Position numbers and translations under genes: made by a program. The notes beneath the pieces are model-generated. The model saw only the letters and a list, made by a program, of their open reading frames with translations. It was not told the origin of the DNA and did no database searches. A DNA stretch of 64,000 bases from Arenimonas sp. (GTDB lineage Bacteria > Pseudomonadota > Alphaproteobacteria > Rhizobiales > Rhizobiaceae). Location: NCBI GenBank assembly GCA_019459145.1, contig JAIBEK010000042.1, positions 1-64,000 on the forward strand. Reading direction: 5' to 3'. This document shows, piece by piece, positions 33,801 through 46,611 of the stretch (positions are counted from its first letter, which is position 1; every line of letters begins with the position of its first letter).

Positions 33801-34402
33801 GCGCGGGCACCCTGGTCATCGACGAGGCTGACGATGCGCTCGTGACATCGCCGCTGTTCAGCGGGCGGGAGCAGGCCGGCATCGCCCTGCAGAAGGGTCG
33901 TCTCGTCCACCGCATGCTGCAAGTCCTGCCGCAGCTTGTGCCTGCCGAGCGCGAGGCCGCCGCCCGTCGCTATGCAGCGCGGGCCGCCCGCTTCTGGCCG
34001 GCGCCCGAGCGCGACGGGCTGGTGCGGACGATCATGGCGGTGCTGGAGAACCCCGATCTTCATTCGGTCTTCTCCAATGACGGGCAAGCCGAAGTCTCGG
34101 TGATGGGCAGTTTCGTGCTGAACGGCGAGGAGCGCGCCGTGTCCGGCCGGATCGACCGCATGGCTGTCGTGGATGGCCGGGTGGTCCTGGTGGACTACAA
34201 GACCAACCGCTCACCACCCCGAAGCCTGGCCGAGGCGCCGCTCTCCCATCGGGCCCAGTTGGCGATCTATCGCGAGATCCTGCGCCCGCTCTATCCCGAG
34301 CATGGCTTCGACTGCCTTCTGGTCTATACCGAAACCGGGGCGGTAATCACCCTGGACGATGACACGCTGTCGCAGTCCCTTGCCGCGCTCAAGCCATCGT
34401 GA
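30851..34402 (+). CDS. addA: double-strand break repair helicase AddA
   Basis: SANAGSGKTHVLTQRVIRLLL; ILVDEAQDTSPVQW; FFAVGDEKQSIYSFQGA; MTVHASKGLEAPVVFLVD; LVDYKTNR. Confidence 0.97.
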   Translation: MTNDEATLPSRDDPAASLDWTSLQQAVASDPARSAWVSANAGSGKTHVLTQRVIRLLLAGARPSSILCLTYTKAAASEMSNRVFSRLAEWATLSDEELGKRLCAIEQRQPDRLKLAEARRLFARALETPGGLKIQTIHAFCEALLHQFPLEANVAGHFTVLDDRAAHAVLAEARRSLLTATSSEDDAELAEAFSQVLSIADESGLETLLGDLVANRHAVRAFVKAAEPSGGVDVLLRRGLDIAEGTTEDGLLAQVWPLPSLSGPVLTAFILLAREKGNPTVHEVADLLESAAHEPDARKRLGIVEAAFFTKGGKPKADRSLIAAAMTKADPQLHEAIVAARAHVAAFQDRLRIFRMYQATMAALTLAGRLDEDYEELKKKRSQLDFEDLIVRTAELLLRSDVGPWVHYKLDQGIDHILVDEAQDTSPVQWSVIRSLREDFFSGESARSLSRTFFAVGDEKQSIYSFQGARPERFSEEAKATARAVAAGKQLFTPVRLPLSFRSTLTVLSAVDQVFSVAGNARGLSAGGEEVVHLSSRIGHPGAVDLWSMIAAEKPDTSEDWTAPFDATPESAPSAILARRIAFTIEQLLGKETIIEKGKRRLIRAGDILVLVRKRDNFVNALTRALKRRDNIPVAGADRLKLTSHIAVQDLLALGRFVLLPADDLSLAALLKSPLFNHGEADLFDLSAYRPADRGLWAHMRIAAETDGRWDETVRRLEAFLTLSQSLPVHDFYARVLGVHGGRRDYLARLGSEVSDILDEFLSFALAFETAGLPGLQAFVSTLETEAPEVKREQDKDRNEVRIMTVHASKGLEAPVVFLVDGGGKPFNQNHLAKFRLIEGGQDHAPFPVWVPNKTLSNSLVEADVERRRQMAEEEYRRLLYVAMTRAADRLIVCGYRGVNDPGEVWHQMIADALRDKTELCQPVEYSSPDGAWEGLAWRQPEPEREFESETGALADAQEENLPEGLLRPLAASPGLPRPLSPSGAGTLVIDEADDALVTSPLFSGREQAGIALQKGRLVHRMLQVLPQLVPAEREAAARRYAARAARFWPAPERDGLVRTIMAVLENPDLHSVFSNDGQAEVSVMGSFVLNGEERAVSGRIDRMAVVDGRVVLVDYKTNRSPPRSLAEAPLSHRAQLAIYREILRPLYPEHGFDCLLVYTETGAVITLDDDTLSQSLAALKPS

Positions 34403-34477
34403 GATACCGCATATTGAAATTTCGCGGCGAGACATCACATATCTGGTTACAAATCGATACCGGCAAAGGAGCAGCCC

Positions 34478-34798
34478 ATGGCTACGGTAAAAGTCGACAA
34501 TTCCAATTTTCAGGCTGAAGTTCTCGAATCGGCGGAACCCGTGGTCGTGGATTTCTGGGCCGAATGGTGCGGTCCGTGCAAGATGATCGGCCCGAGCCTG
34601 GAGGAAATCTCCAACGAGCTGGCCGGCAAGGTGAAGATCGTAAAGGTCAACATCGACGAGAATCCGGAAATCGCCGCCAAGTTCGGCGTGCGCTCGATCC
34701 CGACGCTTGCCATGTTCAAGGGTGGCGAAGTGGCCGACATCAAGGTCGGCGCAGCACCGAAGACCGCCCTGTCGAGCTGGATTTCCAGCGCCGCCTGA
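34478..34798 (+). CDS. trxA: thioredoxin
   Basis: [35 protein letters not shown]. Confidence 0.97.
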   Translation: MATVKVDNSNFQAEVLESAEPVVVDFWAEWCGPCKMIGPSLEEISNELAGKVKIVKVNIDENPEIAAKFGVRSIPTLAMFKGGEVADIKVGAAPKTALSSWISSAA

Positions 34799-34820
34799 TC
34801 CGTAGCGATCATCGTCATGC

Positions 34821-34849
34821 AAAAAAGCCGGGCTCGCCCCGGCTTTTTT
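34821..34849. terminator. bidirectional terminator between trxA and folC
   Basis: AAAAAAGCCGGG-ctcgc-CCCGGCTTTTTT, 12-bp perfect stem with A/T tails. Confidence 0.93.
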
Positions 34850-36192
34850 CATTTTGGCGGCGTGCCATTGTCGGCCAGCACATTGCCGACGAGATAGAGC
34901 GAGCCGCCGATCAGGATGCGGGGCGGCGGGGCGGCGGGATCGACCCGCTCGACGATCTCGCGAAGCGCATCGGCAACCGAGGCCATGGGCGCTGCCACAA
35001 GACCAGCGTCAAAGGCCGCATGGGCCAGAACAACCGGGTCGAGCGCCGCATCCGTCCCTCGGATCGGCACGGTGAAAACATCCTGGGCTATGTCGGCGAA
35101 GGCACGGAAATAGCCGACCGGGTCCTTGGTATTGATCATGCCGGTGATCAGGTAGAGCGGTCGCGACTGGCGTTCCTCGAAACCTGCCATGGCTTCGGCG
35201 ATCACTTCGCCGGCACCGGGATTGTGGCCGCCGTCGACCCAGATTTCAGCGCCGGCGGGCGCTTCGGCAACCAGCCTGCCTTCGGTCAGCCTTTGCAGGC
35301 GACCCGGCCATTCGACGGACGTCATCGCCTTTTCGGCCATGGCTGTGGTGACCTCGAAGCCGGCGGCCTTGACGGCACGGATGGCGGCGGCGGCGTTGCC
35401 ATACTGGTGTCGTCCGGGAAGCCGCGGCAAGGGAAGGTCCATCAGCCCGAATTCGTCCTGATAGACGAGCCGGCCGAATTCCTCGTGCGCGCCATAGTCC
35501 TGACCGAAGACAGCTACGGGACAGGCCAATCGCTCGGCCGTCGTCACGAGAACATCCCGCGCCGACTCATATTCCTGCTGGCCGATCACCACGGGAAGCC
35601 CGCGCTTCATGATGCCTGCCTTTTCAGCGGCGATCAGTTCGACCCGGTCGCCGAGATAGGGCTGGTGGTCGAGCGAAATCGGCATGATGACCGAAACGGC
35701 CGGCTTGGTGATGACATTGGTCGCGTCGAAGCGTCCGCCGAGGCCGACCTCGATGATCGCCACGTCGGCCGGCTGCTCGGAAAAGAGCAGGAAAGTCACT
35801 GCTGTCAGGATCTCGAACACGGTGATCTGCTGGCCGCCATTGGCAGCCGCGACCCGTTTCAGCGCATCGGCAAAGAGTTCGTCATCGACGAACTGGCCCG
35901 GCCCGCCCTTGACGCCGATCCGATAGCGCTCGTGCCAGCGGACCAGATGGGGCGATGTGTGGACGTGGACGGACAGGCCCTTGGCTTCGAGAAGCGCCCG
36001 GCAGAAGGCCGTGACCGAACCCTTGCCGTTGGTGCCGGCCACATGGATGACCGGCGGCAGCCGGTCCTGCGGATTGCCGAGCAGTTCCAGCAGCCGGCGA
36101 ATGCGCGTGAGGGAGAGATCGAAGCCCTTGGGGTGCAATCCCAGGAGCTCGTCGATTACCTGTTCTGCCTTGCTGAAGGCGGGCTCGGCCAT
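34849..36192 (-). CDS. folC: dihydrofolate synthase/folylpolyglutamate synthase
   Basis: VIHVAGTNGKGSVTAFCRALLEAKGLSVHVHTSPHLVRWHERYRI. Confidence 0.96.
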   Translation of the reverse strand: MAEPAFSKAEQVIDELLGLHPKGFDLSLTRIRRLLELLGNPQDRLPPVIHVAGTNGKGSVTAFCRALLEAKGLSVHVHTSPHLVRWHERYRIGVKGGPGQFVDDELFADALKRVAAANGGQQITVFEILTAVTFLLFSEQPADVAIIEVGLGGRFDATNVITKPAVSVIMPISLDHQPYLGDRVELIAAEKAGIMKRGLPVVIGQQEYESARDVLVTTAERLACPVAVFGQDYGAHEEFGRLVYQDEFGLMDLPLPRLPGRHQYGNAAAAIRAVKAAGFEVTTAMAEKAMTSVEWPGRLQRLTEGRLVAEAPAGAEIWVDGGHNPGAGEVIAEAMAGFEERQSRPLYLITGMINTKDPVGYFRAFADIAQDVFTVPIRGTDAALDPVVLAHAAFDAGLVAAPMASVADALREIVERVDPAAPPPRILIGGSLYLVGNVLADNGTPPK

Positions 36193-36238
36193 GTTTGATT
36201 ATTCCGCTGCTTCGCCTCGATCGGCAGAGAATTTCGGC

Positions 36239-37147
36239 TCAGGCCGAAGTCTTCTGCGGTTCGGCCTTTGCAACCGGCACGAGTTCGCCGACCGCCACCG
36301 GGCGCTTCAACATGATCTTCAGCACCCGTGCCAGGAGCGACGGAATGTCGTGACGCTTGGCCACCATATCGATCATGCCATGTTCCAGCAGGTATTCGGA
36401 GGTCTGGAAGCCTTCCGGCAGTTTCTCGCGGATCGTCTGCTCGATCACGCGCTTGCCGGCGAAGCAGATTTCCGCACCCGGTTCGGCGATGTGCAGGTCG
36501 CCCAGCATGGCATAGGACGCCGTCACGCCGCCGGTGGTCGGGTTGGTCAGGACGACGATGTAGGGAAGGCCGGCTTCCTTCAGCATGTTTACCGCGACCG
36601 TGGTGCGCGGCAGCTGCATCAGCGACAGGATGCCTTCCTGCATGCGCGCGCCGCCCGAGGCGGGGAACATGACCAGCGGGCTCTTCTCGGCGAGCGCGCG
36701 CTCGAAGGCCTTGACGATCGCCTCTCCCGCGGCAATGCCGAGCGATCCGCCCATGAAGTTGAACTCGTGCACCACGGCGACGAGCTTGACGCCTTCGACA
36801 GTGCCGAGACCGGCGACAATCGTGTCCTCCTGGTCGGTCTTCACCCGGCTGTCCTTCAGACGGTCGGCATATTTCTTCGAATCGCGAAACTTCAGCGGGT
36901 CCTGCGCCACCTTCGGCTGCGGCAGGGCCTCGAAATGACCGTCATCGAAAAGATCGACCAAACGGGCCTTGGCCGGCATCTTCATATGATAACCGGAGGC
37001 GGGGATCACCCACTTGTTTTCTTCGAGGTCCTTGTGGAAGACCATCTCGCCGGTTTCGGGGCACTTGATCCAAAGATTTTCGGGAACCTCGCGGCGGCCC
37101 AGCATGGAATTGATCCGCGGGCGCACGTAATTGGTAATCCAGTTCAC
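36239..37147 (-). CDS. accD: acetyl-CoA carboxylase carboxyltransferase subunit beta
   Basis: [41 protein letters not shown]. Confidence 0.97.
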   Translation of the reverse strand: MNWITNYVRPRINSMLGRREVPENLWIKCPETGEMVFHKDLEENKWVIPASGYHMKMPAKARLVDLFDDGHFEALPQPKVAQDPLKFRDSKKYADRLKDSRVKTDQEDTIVAGLGTVEGVKLVAVVHEFNFMGGSLGIAAGEAIVKAFERALAEKSPLVMFPASGGARMQEGILSLMQLPRTTVAVNMLKEAGLPYIVVLTNPTTGGVTASYAMLGDLHIAEPGAEICFAGKRVIEQTIREKLPEGFQTSEYLLEHGMIDMVAKRHDIPSLLARVLKIMLKRPVAVGELVPVAKAEPQKTSA

Positions 37148-37185
37148 TTGACTAACTCCTGACTGTCCCAGGCCATATGGGAAGA

Positions 37186-38025
37186 CTATTCGGCGGCGGC
37201 AAGGCGGGCGGCATGAACGCCGGCCGACAAACCGCGCACGAAGGTGGCGACCGACTGCACCGTATCGGCGGAGGCACGGCCATCCTTGTCGAGCGAGGTG
37301 GCCACCTGGTTGACGATCGCGGTGCCGACGACGACGCCGTCGGCATTGGCGCCGATCAGGCGGGCATGTTCGGCGGTCTTGACGCCGAAGCCAACGCAGA
37401 CCGGAAGATCGGTCTGGCTCTTGATGCGACCGACGGCACCCGCAATCTTCGACGGATCGGGCAGTGCCGAACCGGTAATGCCGGTCATCGACACGTAGTA
37501 GACGAAGCCCGACGTGTTCGTCAGAACCTTGGGAAGACGCTTGTCATCGGTCGTGGGCGTCGTCAGGCGGATGAAGTTGATATCCCGCTTGCGGGCCGGG
37601 ATGCACAGTTCATTGTCCATCTCGGCCGGCAGGTCGACGATGATCAGGCCGTCGATACCGGCTTCCAGCGCGTCGTCGAGAAAGCGCTCGACGCCGTAGA
37701 CATAGACCGGATTGTAATAGCCCATGATGACGATCGGGGTCGTGTGGTCGGTCTTGCGGAATTCGCGCGCCATCTGCAGCGTCTTCTTCATCGTCTGGCC
37801 GCCCTTCAGCGCGCGCTGGCCGGCCAACTGAATGGCCGGGCCATCGGCCATCGGATCGGAAAACGGCGCGCCGAGTTCGATGACATCGGCGCCGGCGCCA
37901 GGAAGCGCCTTCATGATTTCCAGCGAGGTCTCATAGTCCGGATCGCCGCCCATGAAATAGGTGACGAGCGCCGGTCGGCCCGCGGCTTTCAGTTCAGCGA
38001 ATTTCTTGTCCATACGTGCGGTCAT
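37186..38025 (-). CDS. trpA: tryptophan synthase alpha chain
   Basis: [48 protein letters not shown]. Confidence 0.97.
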   Translation of the reverse strand: MTARMDKKFAELKAAGRPALVTYFMGGDPDYETSLEIMKALPGAGADVIELGAPFSDPMADGPAIQLAGQRALKGGQTMKKTLQMAREFRKTDHTTPIVIMGYYNPVYVYGVERFLDDALEAGIDGLIIVDLPAEMDNELCIPARKRDINFIRLTTPTTDDKRLPKVLTNTSGFVYYVSMTGITGSALPDPSKIAGAVGRIKSQTDLPVCVGFGVKTAEHARLIGANADGVVVGTAIVNQVATSLDKDGRASADTVQSVATFVRGLSAGVHAARLAAAE

Positions 38026-38026
38026 G

Positions 38027-39247
38027 TCAGAGCCCCATTCCGAGAATCTTGCCGACAGTGAAGATGTCCTTGTCGCCGCGGCCGCAGAGATTCATGACGA
38101 TGATCTGGTCCTTGTCCATCTTCGGTGCGCGCTTGATGACTTCGGCGAGCGCATGGCTCGGCTCGAGCGCAGGAATGATGCCCTCGGTGCGGGTCAGCAT
38201 CTGGAAGGCGGCGAGCGCTTCGGTATCCATGATCGGCACATATTCGACGCGGCCCTGGTCCTTCAACCAGGAATGCTCCGGACCGATGCCCGGATAGTCG
38301 AGGCCGGCCGAGATCGAATGGCCTTCCTTGATCTGCCCGTCCTCGTCCTGCAGCAGATAGGTGCGGTTGCCGTGCAACACGCCGGGAGAGCCTGCCGTCA
38401 GCGAGGCGCAATGCTCTTCGCCGTCGAGGCCCTTGCCGCCGGCTTCGACGCCGACGATCCTGACCGACGTATCGTCGAGGAAGGGGTGGAACAGGCCGAT
38501 GGCATTCGATCCACCACCGACGGCGGCGACCAGCATGTCAGGCAGCCGGCCTTCGGCCGCCATCATCTGTTCGCGGGTTTCGCGGCCGATGACCGACTGG
38601 AACTCGCGGACCATTTCCGGATAGGGATGTGGACCGGCGGCCGTGCCGATCATGTAATAGGTATCGTCGACATTGGTCACCCAGTCGCGCAGCGCCTCGT
38701 TCATGGCGTCCTTCAGCGTGCCGTGGCCGGCCGTCACCGGCTTGACCTCAGCCCCCAGCAACTTCATGCGGAAAACATTTGGCGCCTGGCGTTCGACATC
38801 TGTGGCGCCCATGTAGACGACGCAGGGAATACCGAAGCGCGCGGCAACGGTCGCCGAGGCAACGCCATGCTGACCGGCGCCGGTCTCGGCGATGATGCGG
38901 GTCTTGCCCATGCGCTTGGCGAGCAGGATCTGGCCGAGGCAGTTGTTGATCTTGTGGCTGCCGGTATGGTTCAGTTCGTCGCGCTTGAAATAGATCTTCG
39001 CGCCGCCCAGTTCATCCGTCAGCCGTTCGGCGAAGTAGAGCGGGCTCGGACGGCCGGTGTAATGCGTGTTGAGGTGCGCAAGTTCGGCCTGGAATTCGGC
39101 ATCGGTCTTCGCCTTTTCCCACTCGGCTTGCAGGTCGAGGATCAGCGGCATCAGGGTTTCGGCGACAAAGCGTCCGCCGAAAATGCCGAACAGGCCGTCT
39201 TCGTCGGGCCCTTCACGGAAGGAATTGGGTCTCGGTGTCTCGTTCAC
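38027..39247 (-). CDS. trpB: tryptophan synthase beta chain
   Basis: [58 protein letters not shown]. Confidence 0.98.
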   Translation of the reverse strand: MNETPRPNSFREGPDEDGLFGIFGGRFVAETLMPLILDLQAEWEKAKTDAEFQAELAHLNTHYTGRPSPLYFAERLTDELGGAKIYFKRDELNHTGSHKINNCLGQILLAKRMGKTRIIAETGAGQHGVASATVAARFGIPCVVYMGATDVERQAPNVFRMKLLGAEVKPVTAGHGTLKDAMNEALRDWVTNVDDTYYMIGTAAGPHPYPEMVREFQSVIGRETREQMMAAEGRLPDMLVAAVGGGSNAIGLFHPFLDDTSVRIVGVEAGGKGLDGEEHCASLTAGSPGVLHGNRTYLLQDEDGQIKEGHSISAGLDYPGIGPEHSWLKDQGRVEYVPIMDTEALAAFQMLTRTEGIIPALEPSHALAEVIKRAPKMDKDQIIVMNLCGRGDKDIFTVGKILGMGL

Positions 39248-39918
39248 TGTGCGCTCCCTGAAGCCGGCTCGCGAACAGAAGCCCGTTCGACCGCCGCGAA
39301 AAACTCGTCCATCTTGTCCAGATCCTTGACGCCCGGAGCACTTTCGACGCCGGACGACACATCTATGCCGCGCGCACCGGTTTCCCTCAGCGCATCGGCA
39401 ATATTATCCCTGTTGAGGCCACCGGAGAGCATGTAATCGACGTCCGGGTCAAGCATCCGCAAGACCCGCCAATCGAAGGAAACCCCATTTCCGCCCGGCA
39501 GATCGGACCCTGCCGGCGGCTTGGCGTCGAACAGGAAACGGTCCGCTATGCCGATATAGGGCTCGATGCGCTTCAGGTCATCGGGTTCGCGGATGGAAAA
39601 TGCCTTCATCACCGGCAATCCGCTGACGGCCTTGATGCTCAGCACACGCTGCGGGCTCTCCGCGCCATGAAACTGCAGTATATCCGGCCGCACCAAGGCA
39701 ATGATCTCGTCGAGATCGTCATTGTCGGCATCGACGGTGACGGCCACGATCTTGGCGCGTCCCCTCACCCGGTCGGCCAGAGCGCCAGCCAGGTCCGGCT
39801 CGATATGGCGCGGGCTCTTGGCGAAGAAAATGAAGCCGACATGAGTCGCGCCACGCTCGACGGCACGATCAACGGCCTCCGGCGTCTTCAATCCGCAGAT
39901 CTTGATATCGGGTCTCAT
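39244..39918 (-). CDS. trpF: phosphoribosylanthranilate isomerase
   Basis: [39 protein letters not shown]. Confidence 0.96.
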   Translation of the reverse strand: MRPDIKICGLKTPEAVDRAVERGATHVGFIFFAKSPRHIEPDLAGALADRVRGRAKIVAVTVDADNDDLDEIIALVRPDILQFHGAESPQRVLSIKAVSGLPVMKAFSIREPDDLKRIEPYIGIADRFLFDAKPPAGSDLPGGNGVSFDWRVLRMLDPDVDYMLSGGLNRDNIADALRETGARGIDVSSGVESAPGVKDLDKMDEFFAAVERASVREPASGSAQ

Positions 39919-39990
39919 GGCTGCCGAGTTCGCACGAAAACGCAAAAGAGTCGAGCCAATTTGCGACGGGAGCCGTTCGCCCCGGCGACT

Positions 39991-40746
39991 TCAATCGAAG
40001 TCTATGGCGTGCAGCCGGGTACCGTGCCGCTTCAGCCAGGCTTTTGCCGTGTCCATATGCGGGCAGAGATCGCGGCAGAGCGCCCAGAACGCCGGCCCAT
40101 GGTTCATTTCCCTCAGGTGGGCGACTTCATGTGCGGCAAGATAGTCGATCACCGGTGGCGGGGCCATGACGATGCGCCAGGAGAAACTCAGTTTGCCGTC
40201 CCAGGAACAGGAGCCCCAACGGCTGCGGGTGTCCTTCATCGTCAGGGACTTGAAGGGCTTGCCGACCGCCCTTGAATGGCCGTTGACCAGAACCTCCAGA
40301 TCGCGCCGCGCTTCCTTCTTGAGGAAATCGCCGATGCGTCGGCCGAGATGGTCTTCCATGCCGCTGACACTCAGGACCGGGCCGATCTCGGAATCGATCG
40401 TTTCGGTCAGGCCGCGCAGCCGGCCGGAATGGATGATGCGATGGGCTACGCCGCGCAGCAGGATCTCGCCGCCGTCCGCCAGACGCGTATCGGCCGAAAA
40501 CTTCGCCAGCTTCACTTCCAGCCAGCCGCGATGGCGCTCGAGGAAGTCGGCGATCTCACGTTCCCGTAGACCCGGCGGGACGGTCATCTTCAAACCCCGT
40601 CCGCCCGGTTCGATGCGCAGCGTGATGCGGGTGGCGCGCGGATTGCTGCGGATCACCAGCGGCATTTCACGACCGCTCACATCGAGCAGTCGGCTCGAAG
40701 TCGCCGGTGCCTTTGTCCGGACGGGTTTCTGCAGGAAGGAAAACAT
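39991..40746 (-). CDS. YgjP-like/M48-type metallopeptidase domain protein
   Basis: SRWGSCSWDGKLSFSWRIVMAPPPVIDYLAAHEVAHLREMNHGPAFW (HExxH); start at 40744-40746. Confidence 0.88.
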   Translation of the reverse strand: MFSFLQKPVRTKAPATSSRLLDVSGREMPLVIRSNPRATRITLRIEPGGRGLKMTVPPGLREREIADFLERHRGWLEVKLAKFSADTRLADGGEILLRGVAHRIIHSGRLRGLTETIDSEIGPVLSVSGMEDHLGRRIGDFLKKEARRDLEVLVNGHSRAVGKPFKSLTMKDTRSRWGSCSWDGKLSFSWRIVMAPPPVIDYLAAHEVAHLREMNHGPAFWALCRDLCPHMDTAKAWLKRHGTRLHAIDFD

Positions 40747-40834
40747 GGACCTCGTCTTAGCCGATTCGCCGGAAACGCGCAGGAAAAAGCCGGCACGCCA
40801 TGGTGCCGGCCGATTGCTTTTCTTGGCCGTCAGG

Positions 40835-41269
40835 TCAGACGCCGGAGGCGCCCGAAGCCGCGTCATCGCCGTTGCGGCGTTCGGCGGAGCGTTCCCGCAT
40901 GAAGCGGTCGAACTCTTCCTGATCCTTGGCCCGGCGCAGTTCGCGCGCATAGCGGTCGAAGTCGGCGCGCATCTCATCGAGCTTGCGACGTTCTTCTTCG
41001 AGGCGGTCGAGTTCGACCTTGCGCCAATCGTCGAAGGCCGTGTTGCCGGTCGTGAAATGGGCGCCGCGGAAACCGCCGCTGCGGCACTTGCTGAACAGGC
41101 CGTCCGCCGTCTGATTGGCGTTCTGCTTAAAGGAGCGGAAACGATCACCAAAGACAATATAGGCCAGCATGGCAAGGCCGAGAGGCCAGAACACCATGAA
41201 GCCGAGCACCATCAAGGCAACGGTCGCCGGCGTCCAATCCGGTCGAAGCAATGCTGACTGGTTCATCAT
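40835..41269 (-). CDS. DUF2852-like small membrane protein
   Basis: WTPATVALMVLGFMVFWPLGLAMLAYIVFGDR then charged coiled-coil region. Confidence 0.8.
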   Translation of the reverse strand: MMNQSALLRPDWTPATVALMVLGFMVFWPLGLAMLAYIVFGDRFRSFKQNANQTADGLFSKCRSGGFRGAHFTTGNTAFDDWRKVELDRLEEERRKLDEMRADFDRYARELRRAKDQEEFDRFMRERSAERRNGDDAASGASGV

Positions 41270-41323
41270 CGATTACCCTCGCTTTCGTCGGAGGCGGTAT
41301 GCCGCCGATGAAAACGATGTGGG

Positions 41324-41355
41324 AAACGCTCTCCTCGGGTTCAAGGAGAGCGTTT
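41324..41355 (-). terminator. hairpin downstream of phaZ
   Basis: AAACGCTCTCCT-cgggttca-AGGAGAGCGTTT, 12-bp perfect stem. Confidence 0.75.
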
Positions 41356-41401
41356 TCGCAATCGGCTAATATACTGAAAGCCTCACGAAAAACGTGAACA
41401 C

Positions 41402-42682
41402 TCAGGCGGACTTGCCGCCCTTGATGACGCGTCGTACCGGGCTCTGCTTTGCGCCCCGCGACTGCTGGGTCGCAAAGGCGAGGATTCGCGGAGCGATTTC
41501 CTTGCGGAAACGCGAACCGTTGAACACACCGTAATGTCCGACATCGGGCTGCAGATAATGCATGCGCTTGTCGTCGGGAATGTTCGGGCAGATGGTCTGG
41601 GCAGCGCGGGTCTGGCCGACGCCGGAAATGTCGTCGTTCTCACCCTCCACCGTCAGCAGCGCGACATTGCGGATCGCCTTTGTGTCGACCAGCTTTCCAC
41701 GATGCAGCATCTCGCCTTTCGGCAGCGCGTGCTTGATGAAGACGGTATCGACCGTCTGCAGATAGAATTCCGCGGTCAGGTCCATGACGGCCAGGTACTC
41801 GTCATAGAAGTCACGGTGCTTCTCGGCCGAATCCCCGTCATTCTTGACGAGGTGCATGTAGAAGTCCTTGTGGGCGATCATGTGCCGGTCGAGGTTCATC
41901 GACATGAAGCCGGACAATTGCAGGAAACCGGGATAGACCGCCCGCATGAAACCCGGCTGCGGCCAGGGTACGTTCATGATGACGTTGTCCTTGAACCAAT
42001 CGAGCGGCTTGTTCTGGGCCAGTTCGTTGACCGCAGTCGGATTGCTGCGGGTGTCGATCGGGCCGCCCATCAGCGTCATCGACGACGGGTAGAGCGGGTC
42101 GTCATTGGCTTCCATCACCGCCACTGCGGCCAGAACCGGGACGGAAGGCTGGCAGACCGCCACGAGATGCGTATCTGCGCCAAGATGGTGGACCATCTCG
42201 ATCACGTAGTCGATATAGTCGTCGAGATCGAAGCCGCCGTCGGTGACAGGCACCATGCGCGCATCGATCCAGTCGGTGATGTAGACGTCGGCGCCCTGCA
42301 TCAGCGCTTCGACGGTGCCGCGCAGCAGCGTTGCATAATGACCGGACATCGGCGCGACGATCAGGATGCGGGGACCGGGTTCGGCGCCGGCCGGCAGGTC
42401 CCGGCGGAAATGGATCAGGTTGCAGAACGGTTTCTGCCAGACGATCTCCTCGCTCACGGTCACTGTCTGGCCGTTCACCGTGGTCGTGGGCAGGCCGAAT
42501 TCCGGTTTGCCATAGCGACGCGTGACGCGCTCGAAGACTTCCAAGCCTGCGGCAAGGGTCCGCCCGACCACGGTGTGAGACAGCGGATTGAACGGATGAC
42601 GATAGGCGAGCCGCATGGCGTCGGCCGTGGCCCGGAACGGAGCCATTGCCGCATGGTTCATTTCATAGAGCTGGTAGAACAT
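41402..42682 (-). CDS. phaZ: intracellular polyhydroxyalkanoate depolymerase
   Basis: MFYQLYEMNHAAMAPFRA; LVAVCQPSVPVLAAVAVM lipase-like box; YLQPDVGHYGVFNG. Confidence 0.92.
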   Translation of the reverse strand: MFYQLYEMNHAAMAPFRATADAMRLAYRHPFNPLSHTVVGRTLAAGLEVFERVTRRYGKPEFGLPTTTVNGQTVTVSEEIVWQKPFCNLIHFRRDLPAGAEPGPRILIVAPMSGHYATLLRGTVEALMQGADVYITDWIDARMVPVTDGGFDLDDYIDYVIEMVHHLGADTHLVAVCQPSVPVLAAVAVMEANDDPLYPSSMTLMGGPIDTRSNPTAVNELAQNKPLDWFKDNVIMNVPWPQPGFMRAVYPGFLQLSGFMSMNLDRHMIAHKDFYMHLVKNDGDSAEKHRDFYDEYLAVMDLTAEFYLQTVDTVFIKHALPKGEMLHRGKLVDTKAIRNVALLTVEGENDDISGVGQTRAAQTICPNIPDDKRMHYLQPDVGHYGVFNGSRFRKEIAPRILAFATQQSRGAKQSPVRRVIKGGKSA

Positions 42683-43006
42683 GAAATCTCGCCGCCTTCT
42701 GGTTTCCGCTGTGTCGCGGTGTGTCGTCGATCTGTAAAACTAGCAGAGTTTGGTTAATTAGGAACTGCTTTGTTCGGTGTCCTTCTCCTGCTTTCTGGGG
42801 AAGGCAGCGGAGGTTATTGTGCAAATAATCGCATCCGGAGGTTAAAGTTCCACCGGCGAAACTGGTCAATGTTCTGATAAGCTAGGCCGTATGGCCGGTC
42901 CGTGGCCCTTGCAGGTGCAGGATTGGCCTATATTTATCAGGACGATCGCCTTTTGCGGTCGCCAGGCCCTCCCCCTTCCCTGTTCCCTCCGGAGTCGATC
43001 TGCCCC

Positions 43007-43609
43007 ATGACCATCAGCAACAGCCGCACGTCCGAGTTCGACATCGATCCCGCCTTCCTCGATCGCTGGTCGCCGCGCGCCTTTACCGGCGAAGCGATGG
43101 AGGAAAAGGATCTGCTGACGATCCTCGAGGCGGCCCGTTGGGCGCCGTCCGCCAGCAATTACCAGCCATGGCGTTTCGTCTATGCGTTGAACACCTCCCC
43201 GGATTGGCAGGACTTCGTCGCCTTGCTGAACGTATCGAATCAGGCTTGGGCCAAGTCCGCCTCGGCGCTGGTCTTCCTGTTTTCCGATACGTTGAGCCGG
43301 AGGAATGACGGTTCCGAGCCACGGCCGCTGCGCAGCCACAGTTTCGACACGGGCGCCGCCTGGGCGATGCTATCGCTGCAGGCGCTGCACTCGGGCTATC
43401 TTGCCCATGCCATGGGCGGCGTCGATTTCGAGCGCGCCGTGGAACTGCTCGGCGCGCCGACCGGCTTCCGGGCCGAAGCCGCTGTCGCCATCGGCAGGCG
43501 CGCGGATCAGGACGCCTTACCGGACCACCTCAAGGCCCGCGAAGTGCCGAACGGCCGGAAGAACCTGGCCGATATCGCCTTTGCCGGCCGATTTCCGACC
43601 GACAAGTGA
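43007..43609 (+). CDS. nitroreductase family protein
   Basis: RWSPRAFTGEAMEEKDLLTILEAARWAPSASNYQPWRF. Confidence 0.92.
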   Translation: MTISNSRTSEFDIDPAFLDRWSPRAFTGEAMEEKDLLTILEAARWAPSASNYQPWRFVYALNTSPDWQDFVALLNVSNQAWAKSASALVFLFSDTLSRRNDGSEPRPLRSHSFDTGAAWAMLSLQALHSGYLAHAMGGVDFERAVELLGAPTGFRAEAAVAIGRRADQDALPDHLKAREVPNGRKNLADIAFAGRFPTDK

Positions 43610-43625
43610 ACGCGCGTTAACCAAA

Positions 43626-43641
43626 TGTTTCACGTGAATCA
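43626..43641. promoter_or_regulatory. parS (ParB-binding) site candidate
   Basis: TGTTTCACGTGAATCA, 15/16 to TGTTTCACGTGAAACA. Confidence 0.75.
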
Positions 43642-43663
43642 CTCGTTAGCCGGATTCACGTGA
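43630..43663. terminator. inverted repeat between convergent nitroreductase and gyrB
   Basis: TCACGTGAATC-actcgttagccg-GATTCACGTGA, 11-bp perfect stem, 12-nt loop; no clear T-run. Confidence 0.45.
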
Positions 43664-43669
43664 TCTTTG

Positions 43670-46150
<2,481 letters not shown>

Positions 46151-46245
46151 TCAGCAGCTTCAAGCGCATGGACTATAGGAGGTTTGGGTCAAGTTCCAAA
46201 GGCAGGACAGGGAAATCCAGTGGACAGGCGGCGTTTGTCAGACCG

Positions 46246-46611
46246 TCACGCGGACTTTTCCGCTCCTTCGAGGAGAATTCTCAGATCTCTTACCACATCG
46301 GGCGAAAGGACGCGAATCTTCCGCGCCAAATCATTGGCCAATGCGGTGTATTCCGCCGGCATTCCGCAGGTGTCGATCACCACGCGCGGATCGGACGCGT
46401 CGGCAATCATGAAAAGCTCCTCCGCCTCGTCCCAGATGATATTGAAGTAACCGGCCACACGCTGCAGAAAATCGAAGTTCGGACGGCCCCGCCGGCCGTG
46501 TTCAAGGGCGGAAAGATAGGCCGGCGAAACGCCGATGGCGGCAGCCATCTGCTTCTGCGACACGCCTTTCCTTTCGCGAAGACGACGCATGGCCTCGCCG
46601 AACGGGGTCAT
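46246..46611 (-). CDS. XRE-family helix-turn-helix regulator
   Basis: MRRLRERKGVSQKQMAAAIGVSPAYLSALEHGRRGRPNFDFLQRV. Confidence 0.92.
   Translation of the reverse strand: MTPFGEAMRRLRERKGVSQKQMAAAIGVSPAYLSALEHGRRGRPNFDFLQRVAGYFNIIWDEAEELFMIADASDPRVVIDTCGMPAEYTALANDLARKIRVLSPDVVRDLRILLEGAEKSA

Noticed and set aside
32198-34087. 629-aa minus-strand ORF opposite addA
   Set aside because: Antisense shadow of addA; helicase motifs are all on the plus strand.
43652-43667. Second CACGTG copy near gyrB as an independent strong parS
   Set aside because: Only about 10/16 to the consensus; kept only as part of the nested inverted repeat.
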